Below, piece by piece: positions 34,883-46,172 of a stretch of 64,000 nucleotides of DNA. How positions within the stretch are numbered: the first letter of the stretch is position 1; every line of letters begins with the position of its first letter. The notes under the pieces were generated by a model that had not been told where the DNA came from, did no database searches, and saw only the letters and a list, made by a program, of their open reading frames with translations. The translations under genes were made by a program, and so were the position numbers. The DNA is from Viola odorata. Taxonomy: Eukaryota; Streptophyta; Magnoliopsida; Malpighiales; Violaceae. The stretch covers positions 43,870,158 through 43,934,157 of the forward strand of contig OY829540.1 of NCBI GenBank assembly GCA_963691705.1, given 5' to 3'.

Positions 34883-36109
34883 TCAGTGATCGAAATAGGG
34901 TGGATATCTTCTTTGTGATTGCCTGTTGTGAGACCTCCTCCGCTCCGTGAAATTGTTCCTTCTAAAAGTGTTCTGTTGTCTAAAATTGTTATTCACCCTG
35001 TAGCGCCTTTGATCCGGAATATTGTTCTGAAAATTATGGTTCCACCTCGAATTGTTCTCACGATATAGCCCCCTCCAAGTGTTGGTTGGCCAGCCATTTG
35101 TTCTTTCCACTTGAATCCTTCTATCAATGTTGTCTAGTCTTCTCACCAATTGTCTACCGGCCTCTGTATCATAGCCTACAACAGGATTATTGAAAAGAAC
35201 AAGAAAAAATTGCAACAATATGTCTGTCGACCAGTCAAAATCAAGAAAATCAGCCGAAGCGACTCCATTCACCTCTTCGTCATCTTGTTGAGCCATATCC
35301 AACAATCCATGAAGTTCTGTCCAAGGTACCTCCTCAGTTACTGGTTCCCTTCCCTGACTGATCAAAGCACGGAGGTCCTCAATGTCCCTTTCATATACAA
35401 AGTTTGCCCAGTCAAGTTGTGACTGTGGGTCCACCTCCGATGGCCAGGTGGAAGGATGCTCAGTCCTTGCATGCTTCCTGAGCAGTGAATAATTACCAAC
35501 AAAATCGCAAGTCTCACAAGAACAAGCCCTTTCTTTTGAATTCATGAATTGTCGAGCAGCCGGTACCACAACCCACCCGTAGATATCTCCTCGACACAGG
35601 GGACAAAAGAGTTTAGTCTGCTCCTCATCACTATCAACATGATACAGCTCATCTGCCTGAAGAAGTGGTGAACCCTCCCTTGTTCCATAAGGAGTTGCTC
35701 TAGATGAGCGAATCTCATCAATCACTGCGGTTGACGGACATGAGACGGATGACTTGCAGAATTTGTCAAGGCAGTTCGAATGGCGATAGCTTGTGTTGCA
35801 CATGTAAGGGCGGCAGCCCTTCTCAAATGAAGAACATTTCAAAAGAACGGCATTATGAGGATGTTCCATGCAGATGGGGCACCTTACTCCCTCCCACTCT
35901 TTGACATCCTCAACAGATGCTAATGAGCTCTGCAGATCCTCGGCTATACTATGGGGAGGGCACCTGACATTCTCCCTGATCTTAACATCCTCAGCAGATT
36001 CCCGGAAAAAGTGGGATATGCCGTAATCATAATTGTTGGAACTGCAAGTGTAAGGTGATGACCTAGACCCAGCAGAAGACGACGAATTGATTCCTCTATC
36101 CTTTGGCAT
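34883..36109 (-). CDS. DUF1644 family zinc-binding protein
   Basis: An intronless frame of 408 residues from ATG at 36109. The N-terminus is Ser-rich. A RING-like cysteine region begins with EGVRCPICMEHPHNAVLLKC (about residue 73) and includes YMCNTSYRHSNCLDKFCK. A second cysteine/histidine region follows: FCPLCRGDIYGWVVVPAARQ, then CSCETCDFVGNYSLLRKHAR with a terminal His. Both are the hallmark of the plant-specific DUF1644 family. The C-terminus is rich in Arg and Asn (RRNNFTERRRSHNRQSQRR), which suggests nucleic-acid binding or nuclear location. Family members in rice have been linked to salt and ABA response; a role here is inference. It could be an E3 ligase, but the RING spacing is not canonical. 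Confidence 0.88.
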   Translation of the reverse strand: MPKDRGINSSSSAGSRSSPYTCSSNNYDYGISHFFRESAEDVKIRENVRCPPHSIAEDLQSSLASVEDVKEWEGVRCPICMEHPHNAVLLKCSSFEKGCRPYMCNTSYRHSNCLDKFCKSSVSCPSTAVIDEIRSSRATPYGTREGSPLLQADELYHVDSDEEQTKLFCPLCRGDIYGWVVVPAARQFMNSKERACSCETCDFVGNYSLLRKHARTEHPSTWPSEVDPQSQLDWANFVYERDIEDLRALISQGREPVTEEVPWTELHGLLDMAQQDDEEVNGVASADFLDFDWSTDILLQFFLVLFNNPVVGYDTEAGRQLVRRLDNIDRRIQVERTNGWPTNTWRGLYRENNSRWNHNFQNNIPDQRRYRVNNNFRQQNTFRRNNFTERRRSHNRQSQRRYPPYFDH

Positions 36110-36810
36110 TTTCAGTAACCTAAAAGTTCAACCTTTCTTAAAACTATAAGGTCCCTATATACCATAGCAAACAATAAGGGAATGAGTAAATTAAAGGTTA
36201 ACAATAGAGCAGCAGCCCAATCACATAAACGATTATATCCAAGCAGCAATTACACAACAACAAAAAGGTATAATCATGTTGCTAATAGCCTAATACTTTT
36301 CAACACTGTGCATAACCATGAAAACCCAACTTTTGTTTTCCTTCTTAAAAATAAAGTCATGCATACTAGGAACCAACCCAACTATCAATAAACGTATACA
36401 CAAACAAAATACTAGTTGAAACATACAAATTAAGAACAAACCTAAAAAATAACAACTACACAATTAAGAAAGAGTCCGGATTACACAAGAGATAACATCC
36501 AAATAAATCATTTTCGTGTAAACGAGATGTCTTTCAGCAGACCTCTTCTCGCATACAAAACCCATAAAGCATAGGTTTTTTTCCCTATGACAGATGCTAA
36601 ACACAAGCAAGACAATTGGAAACAAGAACCCAATTAAGCAATTAAGCAATTAAGCGCGAAGAGGAAGATAGGCAGAAGGGTACAGCGGACTGTACCAGAT
36701 GGGTCCTCGGAAATGAGCAGGCTTGAAGGGAGCGATTCCAGAAAAACAGAGACTGAGAGAATGAAATAAAAAGAGTAGGAACGATACGAGGCGTCTTATT
36801 TATAGCGTCT
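36110..36810 (-). promoter_or_regulatory. 5' UTR, probable leader intron and TATA box of the DUF1644 gene
   Basis: On the minus strand a TATA box, CTATAAATAAG, lies at about 36793-36803 and is followed by a pyrimidine-rich leader. An acceptor-like TTTTAG ends at about 36121, just before the ATG, so a leader intron is likely; its donor was not fixed. A triple AATTAAGC repeat lies at 36632-36655. Confidence 0.55.
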
Positions 36811-37450
36811 GTTTTTGTTTTTGGATCGGTGAAAAGACAGCTTCCTAAACTCCTTTCCCTTTTCAAATAGTGAAAATTAATTTGTTAAATACTTTTATTG
36901 TTCCATATTTTTATATACAGAACTTATTTTTAAACTTGGCATTCAAATTTTCCAAATTTTTTTTTACTTAAAATGAATGAAACTTAGCGACTTTGTATTC
37001 CCATCTCGTAGCAATATTAATTCATTTTGAGGGTTTTTTCTCTCTCTTATAATATTTATCAATTTAAGAAATTTGAGGACTATTTATTACATTTTTTTCA
37101 AATTGATCGTTATTCTTATTATCTCAACCAAACCTATTTTTTAGATTATTACTATTGTAATCTTATTAAGAAGAAAATATTATTAACTGATTTTACTGAA
37201 TTTGGGAGTTTTTTTTATTATGATAAAAGATTAATGTTATGAGACAAATTTAGTATTTTTTTTATATTATATCTTTTAAATTTTATGAATCGAGTTAATT
37301 TTAGATGATTTAATTGGATTAAAATAATTTATTTTATTATTGTGTATAAAATGTACTCATTCATTTGAGAAATCAATAAATTAGTGATTATGTTTTCATA
37401 GTTTTATTCAAATCTTTTTATTCAATTTAACTCTTTTGTTTTTATTTTTT
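36811..37450. other. AT-rich spacer between divergent genes
   Basis: No gene is seen. The interval separates the minus-strand DUF1644 gene from the plus-strand WDR43-like gene and must contain the upstream promoter parts of both. Confidence 0.4.
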
Positions 37451-37528
37451 AAAATTGACTTTATGGGTACATGAACTTGCGTAGTTCGCCACCTAAAGAG
37501 TAAAACTGTAAAAGACTTGTTAAACCCA

Positions 37529-37537
37529 AAACCCTAG
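37529..37537 (+). promoter_or_regulatory. Telo-box (AAACCCTAG)
   Basis: AAACCCTAG lies 72 bp upstream of the WDR43-like ATG. Telo-boxes are frequent in plant promoters of ribosome-biogenesis and translation genes, which agrees with the predicted role of the gene. Confidence 0.6.
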
Positions 37538-37608
37538 ATACTGGTCGCCAAATCTCTGAAACAACAGTCCGGAGTCTCTTCCCTCTGCGTTCTCTTGCTT
37601 TCTTTGCG

Positions 37609-40600
37609 ATGGCAAAAGAGAAATTAATGCCTCTTCTAACTTCGTTCACTCCTGATGGCAATTTCCTTGCCATCTTGTCACCAAATGGAAGTATTAAGGT
37701 AAGCTACTTAGCTCCCCTTGACACAAATTCTTACAGAGGAAAAAGTTCGTTTTTTTTCTCTCTCTTTTGGCTGCAAATTGTGTGTTTTGACCTCTAAGTT
37801 TTGTGGTTAAATATGGGTGAAAGTGTGGTTTTTTGGTGTTATAGTGGATTTTTTTAATTCATGGTGGTTAAGCTAGCTTGTACTTTTAGAGCTGGTTATG
37901 ATATGAATGGGTTAGTATGAGTGACGCTTCTCAATAACTTGTGCTTGGAAATGGAAGAATGAAATCAGGGTTACTGCAGTTAATCCTGTTGGCGGGCTTT
38001 TAATAGGCAGTCTTCATATGAATATCAAAAGCAATTCAGGGCTGCTTAGGCATATGGTGTTGCTCTATTGTAGTGTTTCCAGAAAGTGAATTTATGGTTA
38101 AGTTTTCCTTATAATTGACCCTTTACCTGGTAGTATTGGCAGTTGGAATTGTACTGTGGTTTGTTTTAAAACATATTGCTAATTTGAGGTGGCGTGTTGC
38201 ATTGTATATCCTGCTATTCTTGCTTTGGACTGGTACTCTTGTCGCCACATTTCCACAATTCATTTAATTGTCAAAATTAGTGAATGTTGTACTATTTATT
38301 TCCATTTCCTAACATGTGTTAGAGGGAATTCTAAAGTTCTTCACACTATGTAGATCTGGAAGCCTAGCGATGGAAGTTTATGGGCTGAATACCATCAGCC
38401 ATCTGGTGATACTGTTAATTATACATGCATGGCTTGCAGTTTTGTTGGGAAAAAGGTAGGAAAATTATGGAATTTGTTTGGGTAGTTGCTTCTTATCTGC
38501 CTTTTCTGCTTATACAATTTCTTCACATGCTGTGTTTGTTGACCCTTTCCTTGCTTTTCTTTTTCTTTTTAGCGTAAAATAGAACATGCGACTTTCTTAT
38601 TAGCCCTTGGTGCAAATGATGGGAACATCTTCGTAATTAATGTGTTCACTGGTGCCACAAAATGGAAGGCTACTGTGCATCATCCAGGGTATGATTTTTC
38701 AAGTTTGTGAGAATCATAGATCCTTTCTTGTGGTCCATATTATTTTGAGAGAACATTCCATCCAATAGACTGTTCCCTCGTTTTTTGTTTCTCCGCCTAG
38801 ATGCAAGTTTATTTGTTATTTTTATTGCATATTCAATAAGAATTAAGACACACAGTAATGTTCTTTTTCCATTTATGCAGTGGAGTAGCTGGTCTTGCAT
38901 TTTCCAATAAAGGCCGTACTATCTACAGTGTTGGAACTAACGGAATGGCATCTGAGTTAACCTCTGATTCTGGAGAGCTGAAGAGGGAGTTCAAAGCATC
39001 TAAAAAGCCAATTTCATCTTTAGCTTTTTCTGATGGTAAATAAGTTACCTATAGTAGTACTTATTTTGAGCAAGCATGTTGCCTGAAACTTTTTTCTGCT
39101 GTTAAACCATTTCTTTCTTCTTGATGTGTATTTATTTTACTAACGTTTTTTACCAAATTTGCCAGATGAGAAAATCTTGGTTGCAGCTGGTACCAAGGTG
39201 CATGTTGTGACCCTGGAAAACGGGAAAGAGCTTCTGATGTTCCCTGATAGTTTCGTGAGTGAAAAACTTTTGATTTTGTTTGATCTTCTGTGTGTTAGCT
39301 TAAAGCACTGATGATGATGGTTTTTATTTCACATTGTTGCAGGATAATGTGCAGCAAATATCAATTTCTGAAAATGCCAATGCCATGGTCACATCAGATC
39401 TTGGGGAGAAACATCTTCAAGTATGGAAATGTGATTTGAGTTCCAAAAGTGTGAGTAGTGGTCCTGTCATTTCCTTCTCACATGCTCCATTAGTACTGGA
39501 ATGCAAGAATCGTTTTAAAGAAGAAGAAGATAGCTTAGCTGTCTTAGCACTTACAAAGGGTGGTAGGGTGTATGTGTGGAACTTGAAGATTGCCTCACAA
39601 GATGAGGTTACTACCCCTTCAAAGATCACGGTGAAAGGTCATAAAACCAAAGCAGAGAAGCAGAAGGGTGATAGTGCTGATATGAGTCGTGTTCCGATTT
39701 TTGCTGCTAGATTACATGATGTAGGAGAGAACAAAGGATTAACAGCCCTTATAGCTTATGGTTCAATGGATTCTCCAAAGTTTACTGTGGTGGATGTTAT
39801 TAACGCCTGGGAGCACCTTGTTACAACTGCTATAAATGAGACTGAAGGTCAAGGTATAAACAAGTTTTACTGTGTTACTGTTTCCATGTTCCGTTACTTG
39901 CCGAAAGATGGATTTATAGAGTTTGTTTCAGTTCTGAGAACCCTTCATTTTCTAGTGCTTGCTTTTGTACTTCATTAGTTGTGTGACTAATCAGAAAAAC
40001 TGTGTTGCAGATCTCCAGAATTCACAATCAGAAGCAACAAGTGCCTCAGCCCAAAATAGGAACACAAGAAAACGAGCTACTGCTGCTGATGTGGATGTTG
40101 AAACTTCAGGAGATGTGATTGATACTGGTATGGATAGTCATATTGCTACTTTTGTTTAGATCTTGATTCCATAGTAGTAGTAAATTCCTGTTACTTCCCT
40201 GGACTCAAAAGGCTACATGGGCTTATAGCTCACTCATCTTATGCATAGTGTATCTATTTGGCAAAAATATTTATTTTCTGAATTAATGTATGTATATAAT
40301 AGTTGGACTCACAAAGACCCAGATTAACACCCTATGGAAATTCTTGTCAGTCACTCTCTTTCCTTGAGAGAAATTAGCTTTTATTGAAAGGAACAGGTGA
40401 ACTGTATTTAAAGCCCATTCAAATTGGAGGAAGAAAATTTTGTGGAATACAGTTCCTAGGTTCTTTTTACTGTTGAGCCTACCCTTGTGTGATATTTCCT
40501 TCTAATCACTTTGTTGTGCATATGTTTGGTCAAATGGACCGCCTTAAGCTTTCGCCATGCAGATTTTCTGGAAAGTGGTACCCTGTTTCTCTTATACTTT

Positions 40601-42595
40601 ATTTCCTGTATTGTGCACATCTGTCACCATTTCAATCTTAAGGAATATGCCTTTATTAAGTTCTTCTTGCTGTGTAACCTAAATAGAATATGGATGGTTT
40701 AGTCCTGTGCACATGCCTCTCAACAATCTGTCAAAGCTAATAAAAAGCCAAATACTACATGAGGCGTTTCTCGCCTCTTGTTAAAAGGTCACACTGGTGT
40801 GGCCTTTGGAGTCTACTTTTAAGGTGAGGAGAAACCCTTTGGGGAATTTTGTTTTGTCTTCTGAAACTGAGAGTTGGTGATTTTCTTTTATATGTACTCT
40901 AGTGGTTGTCTTATTCAGTGTATGTATTGGCATTTTCAATGACCTGATGAGTTAAGTTTACATGCTTTTTCTGGATGCTTACATCTGGTCATCCTGGAGG
41001 TGCTGTAGATAATGGTGAGGCTATGGATGGAGTCATTACTGAATTTGATGTCAATGAGCCTACCATGGGTGAAAAACTTGCAAGTTTAAACATACAAAAG
41101 AATGGTGAAACCATCAGCCATGAGAAGCAAGAATCGCCTGCTCATACAAAGCCTCCAAGCGCAGACTCCGTTGACATTCTGCTTAAGCACGCTCTGCGTG
41201 CCGATGATCGGGCACTTCTTTTGGATTGCTTATATACACAAGATGAGAAGGTTGTTCCCTTTTCCCTAGATATATTAACGATGGAAATTTTAGTGGTCTG
41301 TACTTCGGTTTTCTGTGAGAGTTGTTTTTCTATTATCTGCATCTTATTTAGTTGTTTCTGCTACCATTTAAGTATTTGTAGCAATAAGTTGCTGTGGAAA
41401 ATACTGTTTGCTAAGATAAACTTTGTTTACAGGTGATTGCAAATTCTATTTCATTGCTTAGTTCACCTGACGTCTTCAAGCTTTTACACTCTCTTTTATC
41501 CATAATCCAGTCAAGGTAAACCTTTCTTTTGCTTTATAAGGTTACTTATTTTTACATCTCCTGAAGTGGTGTTATTTCTAACTCTTTCCAACTTTAGTGA
41601 ATTTTGATGAAATGCCAATCTCTTTTTACATCTAGTATACAGGATTGGCAGGGCATGGTATTGTCTGATCTAATCTTACACATGTAATGTTTTACTGGCT
41701 GTTCATTTGTTGCAGGGGTGCAATACTGGTATGCGCTCTGCCGTGGCTTAGAAGTTTACTGCTTCAGCATTCAAGTGCAATAATGTCCCAGGAGTCTGCT
41801 TTGCTTGCCCTTAATTCCCTATATCAGGTTAAAATGTGGAATTGCACAACATTCTGCTTATACACTGATTGTGTGCCCTTTATCCGCGATGTATGAACTT
41901 TTTCATGCATAAAAATCTTCATACTCCTAAATGAAGTTACTTTTTGCTTCGAGAACAGCTGAACCAACGGATTGTACCCTGAACTTAGCAAAGTGCATCC
42001 CCTGCCCAATAATACTTGTCTTAAACTGCATTAAGAGAATTAGATGGGTTGTTCTGGTTGCATTGGAGTTCAGTCTTGAGTTGTGGGTGACTCGTCCACT
42101 TTGTATGTATTTTATATTAGCTATGATCGCCTGTTTATCCATGCAGTGCTAAATGTCACATGTATCGTTTATTTCACCTATTGTATCATAATATTCTGGT
42201 CATTGTTTTGCACAGCTCATTGAATCCAGAGTTTCAACTTTCCAATCAGCACTTCAGTTATCTAGTTGCTTAGACTACCTGTATGCTGGGGTATGTTTTT
42301 CCCTTGTACATTCTCGTTTCCATAGACTCTTGGTGATTGGGATCATTTCACCAACTCTGTTTCGTTCCCTATCTCAGCCTGTTTCTTTTTGTTTTTTGTT
42401 CTTGGTGAACAGGCTGTTGATGAATTAGAAGAAGCTGAAACTATAACCCCTGTTATATACGAGGACAATGATGACAGTGATGAAGGCGATGAACAAGGAT
42501 CAGAAGACGCCATGGACACTGATGAAGAAATTAATGTAGGAGAAGCATTTTATGGGATTAGTGATATTGAAAGAAGTTTCGACATGAGCAATTGA
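37609..42595 (+). CDS. WDR43: WDR43/UTP5-like WD40 protein of the small-subunit processome
   Basis: Twelve exons with GT-AG introns give a continuous 624-residue frame: 37609-37698, 38354-38455, 38573-38688, 38881-39035, 39166-39254, 39343-39853, 40011-40127, 41009-41250, 41433-41515, 41716-41827, 42216-42290, 42413-42595. Phases agree at every junction. WD-repeat blocks fill the N-terminal half (FTPDGNFLAILSPNGSIKIW, LALGANDGNIFVINVFTGAT, GLAFSNKGRTIYSVGTNG). The C-terminal third holds a Utp12-type helical domain (LLKHALRADDRALLLDCL, VFKLLHSLLSIIQSRGAILV), and the end is acidic (YEDNDDSDEGDE). In yeast and animals this protein is part of the t-UTP/UTPA group that starts 18S pre-rRNA transcription and processing in the nucleolus. 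A telo-box lies upstream. The 880-bp intron 7 holds nothing recognised. Confidence 0.92.
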
Positions 42596-43803
42596 AGTCA
42601 TGACACTTCTTTACATCTCAGTGGATGCTGGCAATTTTGGTATTGATGCCTCTTGAAGTTGGAAGAACCATGGAGTCCGCTCGACAAGCTTACGGAGAAT
42701 TTCCTTGTCCAGAAGTTGAGAGCTATGAAGTTCACCTACAAGCAAACAGAAAGTTTACCAGATGAGGGAACCATCAATCACTACCCGGTTTACATGTGCT
42801 GTATGAGAACTTTGGACGAGCGCAAGAGGAGATTAGGATAGGAGCTAGAATCTCAAGAGCGCGAAAGGTACCTGTGCTTACCAATCAATGCAAGGACTTT
42901 ATTGTACTTCAGCTTGTGTTTATTGGTTTACTGCTACCTAGAGTAGGCTTGTTTTTTTGAAAACCCATCTATCCCTGGAATCTATAACCATTATATTGTC
43001 AGACAGACTTTTTAAGGTTTTGCTTTAGCTTCTTACAGCGTCGTATGAGAGTTGGGAGAAAATAGTTGTGATCTTCATTTTTCTGCTCTTAGAATCATCC
43101 TCAGCATTCAGCAATATTTATAATTTTTTTAAGGTTTTTTTCACGTTTTACTCAAGTCGTTTAACATTTTCTCACATAAACTAATAACTTATTAAATAAC
43201 TTTTAAGATAAATACTAAGTTTTTGAGAAGACAATTACAGAATTTGCAAACAAACTTTACAGAAAGAAATAAGTGTTTAATTTGATTCATTCAGTAGCTC
43301 TCAGTTTTTGATTCTCTTTTTGATAAAATTTATAGTTCGATTCGTACATATGAGGTTCGATTCATCCATTATATAGCTCAGATCATAGGACAAATTACAG
43401 GAGAACGAAACTAGACAAACATTAATTATAACAAAGTGCCACAGCATGTTCAAAAGTAACAAGCTAAGCACCTTACAAATTTCCACCTTTTCTAATTTGT
43501 AGTAACAGCTATACTAGACAAACTTATTTCTGCAATTATTCTAGACAGCTGCCAAAACTATACACATTGGATGAAACCCAACTAGAATTGGCCCCGTCAT
43601 CTTGCTCTCAAAGATGGAAAATGACCCCAACAACAAACAAACAAACAGACAGACAGACAAAATATAAGATTAAGGAACCCTGAAACCCAGATTAATTTCT
43701 TAATTAGCAACATGATGATGATCAGTGCCTGGTGCCCTTGGATGGAGGGATGGCATACTCAGCTGGGTCATCAACATCTCCAGTTTTGGTATAGAATACA
43801 TCC
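42596..43803. other. 3' UTR of the WDR43-like gene and AT-rich spacer
   Basis: The first few hundred bases are probably 3' UTR. A 62-codon open frame there (42653-42841) shows no recognisable family. After 43100 the DNA is AT-rich. A short ACAGACAG run lies near 43645. The stretch 43700-43803 is probably the 3' UTR of the LEA gene on the minus strand. Confidence 0.5.
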
Positions 43804-43935
43804 TCATCTTCTTGAGGATGGTTCGTTCATACCAAAACTGCTCTTCACCGCACCAGCTGCTCCTTCTGCCATCTGCTTCACCTTCTCTCCAGTCTGCTGC
43901 AGAATTCCCTTGCTCTCATCTTTTGTCTCTCCTGC
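43804..43935 (-). pseudogene. Cut-off C-terminal part of the LEA_4 gene
   Basis: In-frame continuation after the TGA, with conserved LEA composition and the LQQTGEKVK block that also appears as TGEQVKSMAQGAAEAVKNTL in the neighbouring LEA gene at 47744-48226. It ends at a natural-looking stop (43806-43804). Confidence 0.75.
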
Positions 43936-44536
43936 TCACTCCTTCGTCGCCTCCGTCGCCTCACATGTCTTGTCCTTGGCCTGATGCGTCTTGTCTGCAG
44001 TTGCATCCTTGGCTTGCTGGGTCTTTTGGCCTATGCTTTCTTTTGCCTCGCGCGCCTTCTGTCCTACGGTTTCTCTGGCCTCGTGAGCCTTCTGTGCAGT
44101 TGCATCCTTGGCTTCCTGCGTCTGCTGAACAGCTGCGTCCTTCGCTGTTCTTGCCTTGTCACCCAAGCTATCAGCTGCCCCACTTGCCTTCACCTGAAAA
44201 TATGGATAAAAAATGTCAATCACCGCAAAACAATTTGATCCTCTTTTTCTTATTATTATAGAGATTGCAAGAACTAATTACACTAATTATAAGTTAAAAA
44301 ATTGAATTGGAACTCGAAACATGATCTTAAGAAAAGAATTGGAACTCGAAACATGATCTTAAGAAAAGAATTGGAACTCGAAACTCCCTCCATTAAATTA
44401 CTAATGTGCAAGAATAATTAGAGAGGAAATTAAAATTAAAAACCAACTTAATTATATGTGACATATATGTGCATACCTCAGCTTGTCCTTTAGCTTCACC
44501 AGCTTTGTAGAACTGCTGCTGACCTTGAGATGCCAT
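43936..44536 (-). CDS. LEA_4-type late embryogenesis abundant protein, cut by an early TGA
   Basis: Exon 1 is 44536-44477 (20 codons, starting MASQGQQQFYKAGEAKGQAE) and exon 2 starts at 44193. The product has the 11-residue amphipathic repeats of LEA group 3 (LEA_4): KDATAQKAHEARETVGQKAR and neighbours. It is highly charged, lacks hydrophobic residues, and would protect membranes and proteins during drying. The frame meets TGA at 43938-43936 after EATKE. However, the same frame stays open for about 43 more codons to a second TGA at 43806-43804, and those codons encode a typical family C-terminus (LQQTGEKVKQMAEGAAGAVK, SSFGMNE). So the TGA looks new, probably from CGA or CAG-like codons. The protein would be about 105 residues instead of about 149. 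Readthrough is possible but unproven. Confidence 0.85.
44304..44384. repeat. 32-bp tandem repeat in the LEA intron
   Basis: Two and a half copies of a unit starting GAATTGGAACTCGAAACATG lie inside the single intron of the LEA_4 gene. Confidence 0.9.
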
Positions 44537-44639
44537 CTTTCCTCTGTGATTTTGATAATAACACTTTTCTTTAATTTGTAATTTTAGTTGTCAATGCCTT
44601 GGAATGAAATGCTGTGATTTGCTTTGTGCTAGAAACTTA

Positions 44640-44860
44640 ACTGGATGCACATATTTATAATGAAATGGTGGCTACCGTATCATCCACACGTGTCCTCAAC
44701 TATGACACGTGTAGGACGCATGCTATCCATTTGTCTGTGTTCTTAACACAGTGTCGGTTTGGTTGTTTTCCAAGAAGGATTGGACTTGATGACGCACCTA
44801 TGCTTTTATGCCACGTGTTACTCAGACATCATACGTGTCCCGGTCGTACAGTTTCTTACT
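44640..44860 (-). promoter_or_regulatory. LEA_4 promoter: TATA box and clustered ACGT/G-box motifs
   Basis: On the minus strand a TATA-like TTATAAATATG lies at about 44650-44660. Upstream are CACACGTGTCC (44685-44695), GACACGTGTAGG (44703-44714), CCACGTGTTA (44811-44820) and ATACGTGTCC (44831-44840). Such ACGT-core clusters bind bZIP factors in ABA and drought signalling, which suits a LEA gene. Confidence 0.7.
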
Positions 44861-45063
44861 GTTCAAGCTAGGGTAATGTCTCAAGCTAGGGTAATGTCAT
44901 GACCCACAAACTTGAAACAACTTTGAAACTATAAAATTACTGAGATTATAATTAATTATTATATAAATTTGATTAAAAATTGTCCAAAGCCAAATGGGGC
45001 AAACCAACTTCAACGATAAGAACCAACGCAAGCCCAGTATAAAAAGAAAAAAATTCATCTCTA

Positions 45064-45132
<69 letters not shown>

Positions 45133-45464
45133 TCGGTCTCAATCAATCGTGATAAATTAAATCGTCTCAATAATAAAATAATTTTATTTAAAATTAATGG
45201 TAACATTACATATAGAATAATTAAATAATAAAATTAATTCTAAAAAAAATTAGTCGCGAGTGTGACGTGCAATACATGTGATCTCGTAATTGCTTACAAT
45301 ACATGAAAAAGGGTAAAAATGCCAAAGAATACTTTTATTGATGTTGTCCAAATAAATCTTTATGCTTGTGCCATGACTTGATAATAACTATAAAAAGAGG
45401 CTAAAAACATTTTAATTTAAAACAAATATTAACTAACTGATCATGAAATTTAAAACATTCAAAG
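44861..45464. other. AT-rich spacer with (TA)n microsatellite
   Basis: A perfect TA run of about 63 bp lies at 45068-45130. No gene was recognised. The end next to 45465 is the 3' flank of the LEA_2 gene. Confidence 0.6.
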
Positions 45465-46172
45465 CTAATCGATTTGCACATTGCAGCCTTGTTGATAGTT
45501 AACACTGATCTCGTCTCCGCATCCTTCGCATCCCAAAGCAACATAAATCGGACAATCCACGAACAGACGAGACACGAACGACATGGAACTAAGCTTCCAC
45601 CTCAACTTCCCATGAACCCTAACGCTCAAACACACCATCCTGCCTTCCACCTCTCTGATCAAATTCAGTTCTTCAAAAGGCGATATCGGGATGCCATATC
45701 CATTCAAGAGGGGTGTCCAACCCACCATGTCGTGGGGGGGCACGTGAGCGCGCTGCAGCTGAGCTGGCGCGGTTATGGGCTGGTGCTGGAAGGATGCATG
45801 GATGGCTAGGGTTTCGTACTGGATGCCGATTAGTTTGTTAGGGTTTTCCGAGGCGATGTTGAGTTGGATGGAAGAAGTGAGTGAGTTAAGGTTTGAGACG
45901 TTTAGGGCATAGAAAGTGGCGTTTTGGAGGATGAACTTTGGTGCATGGAAGCCTCCGTTGATGATGCATAGTAACACAAACGCCACGAAGAAGATACCGA
46001 TGAGGGAAAGTATGGCTGTGCATAGCAACCGCTTGGGATTTACTAACGGAAAACGGTGGTTCTGGTTCTGGTGTTGGTGTTCGGTCGCCTTTGGAGCTTC
46101 TTTGGACTCCATTCCTTTGGCCTCCGTTCCTTTGGCCTTTATTCCTTTGGCCTCCGCTCCTTTGGACTCCAT
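45465..46172 (-). CDS. NDR1/HIN1-like (LEA_2 domain) membrane protein
   Basis: An intronless frame of 235 residues from ATG at 46172. The cytosolic N-terminus has short repeats (KGAEAKGIKAKGTEAKG) and a basic stretch (NPKRLLC). One membrane span follows (AILSLIGIFFVAFVLLCII, about residues 53-72), then an extracytosolic LEA_2 domain with FILQNATFYALNVSN, LNIASENPNKLIGIQYETLA and a C-terminal Cys-containing strand (FVDCPIYVALG). This layout is that of NHL proteins, which act at the plasma membrane in pathogen and abiotic stress response. The NPNKLIGIQYE block corresponds to the conserved NPN motif. The N-terminal hexad repeat is not usual in the family and may vary in length. Confidence 0.85.
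   Translation of the reverse strand: MESKGAEAKGIKAKGTEAKGMESKEAPKATEHQHQNQNHRFPLVNPKRLLCTAILSLIGIFFVAFVLLCIINGGFHAPKFILQNATFYALNVSNLNSLTSSIQLNIASENPNKLIGIQYETLAIHASFQHQPITAPAQLQRAHVPPHDMVGWTPLLNGYGIPISPFEELNLIREVEGRMVCLSVRVHGKLRWKLSSMSFVSRLFVDCPIYVALGCEGCGDEISVNYQQGCNVQID

Noticed and set aside
42653..42841. 62-codon frame after the WDR43-like gene
   Set aside because: It lies in the expected 3' UTR, has no recognisable domain and no partner exon.
43712..44261. Plus-strand frames opposite the LEA_4 gene
   Set aside because: Antisense shadows of the repetitive LEA coding sequence.
44897..45206. Frames made of Ile-Tyr repeats
   Set aside because: Translation of a (TA)n microsatellite.
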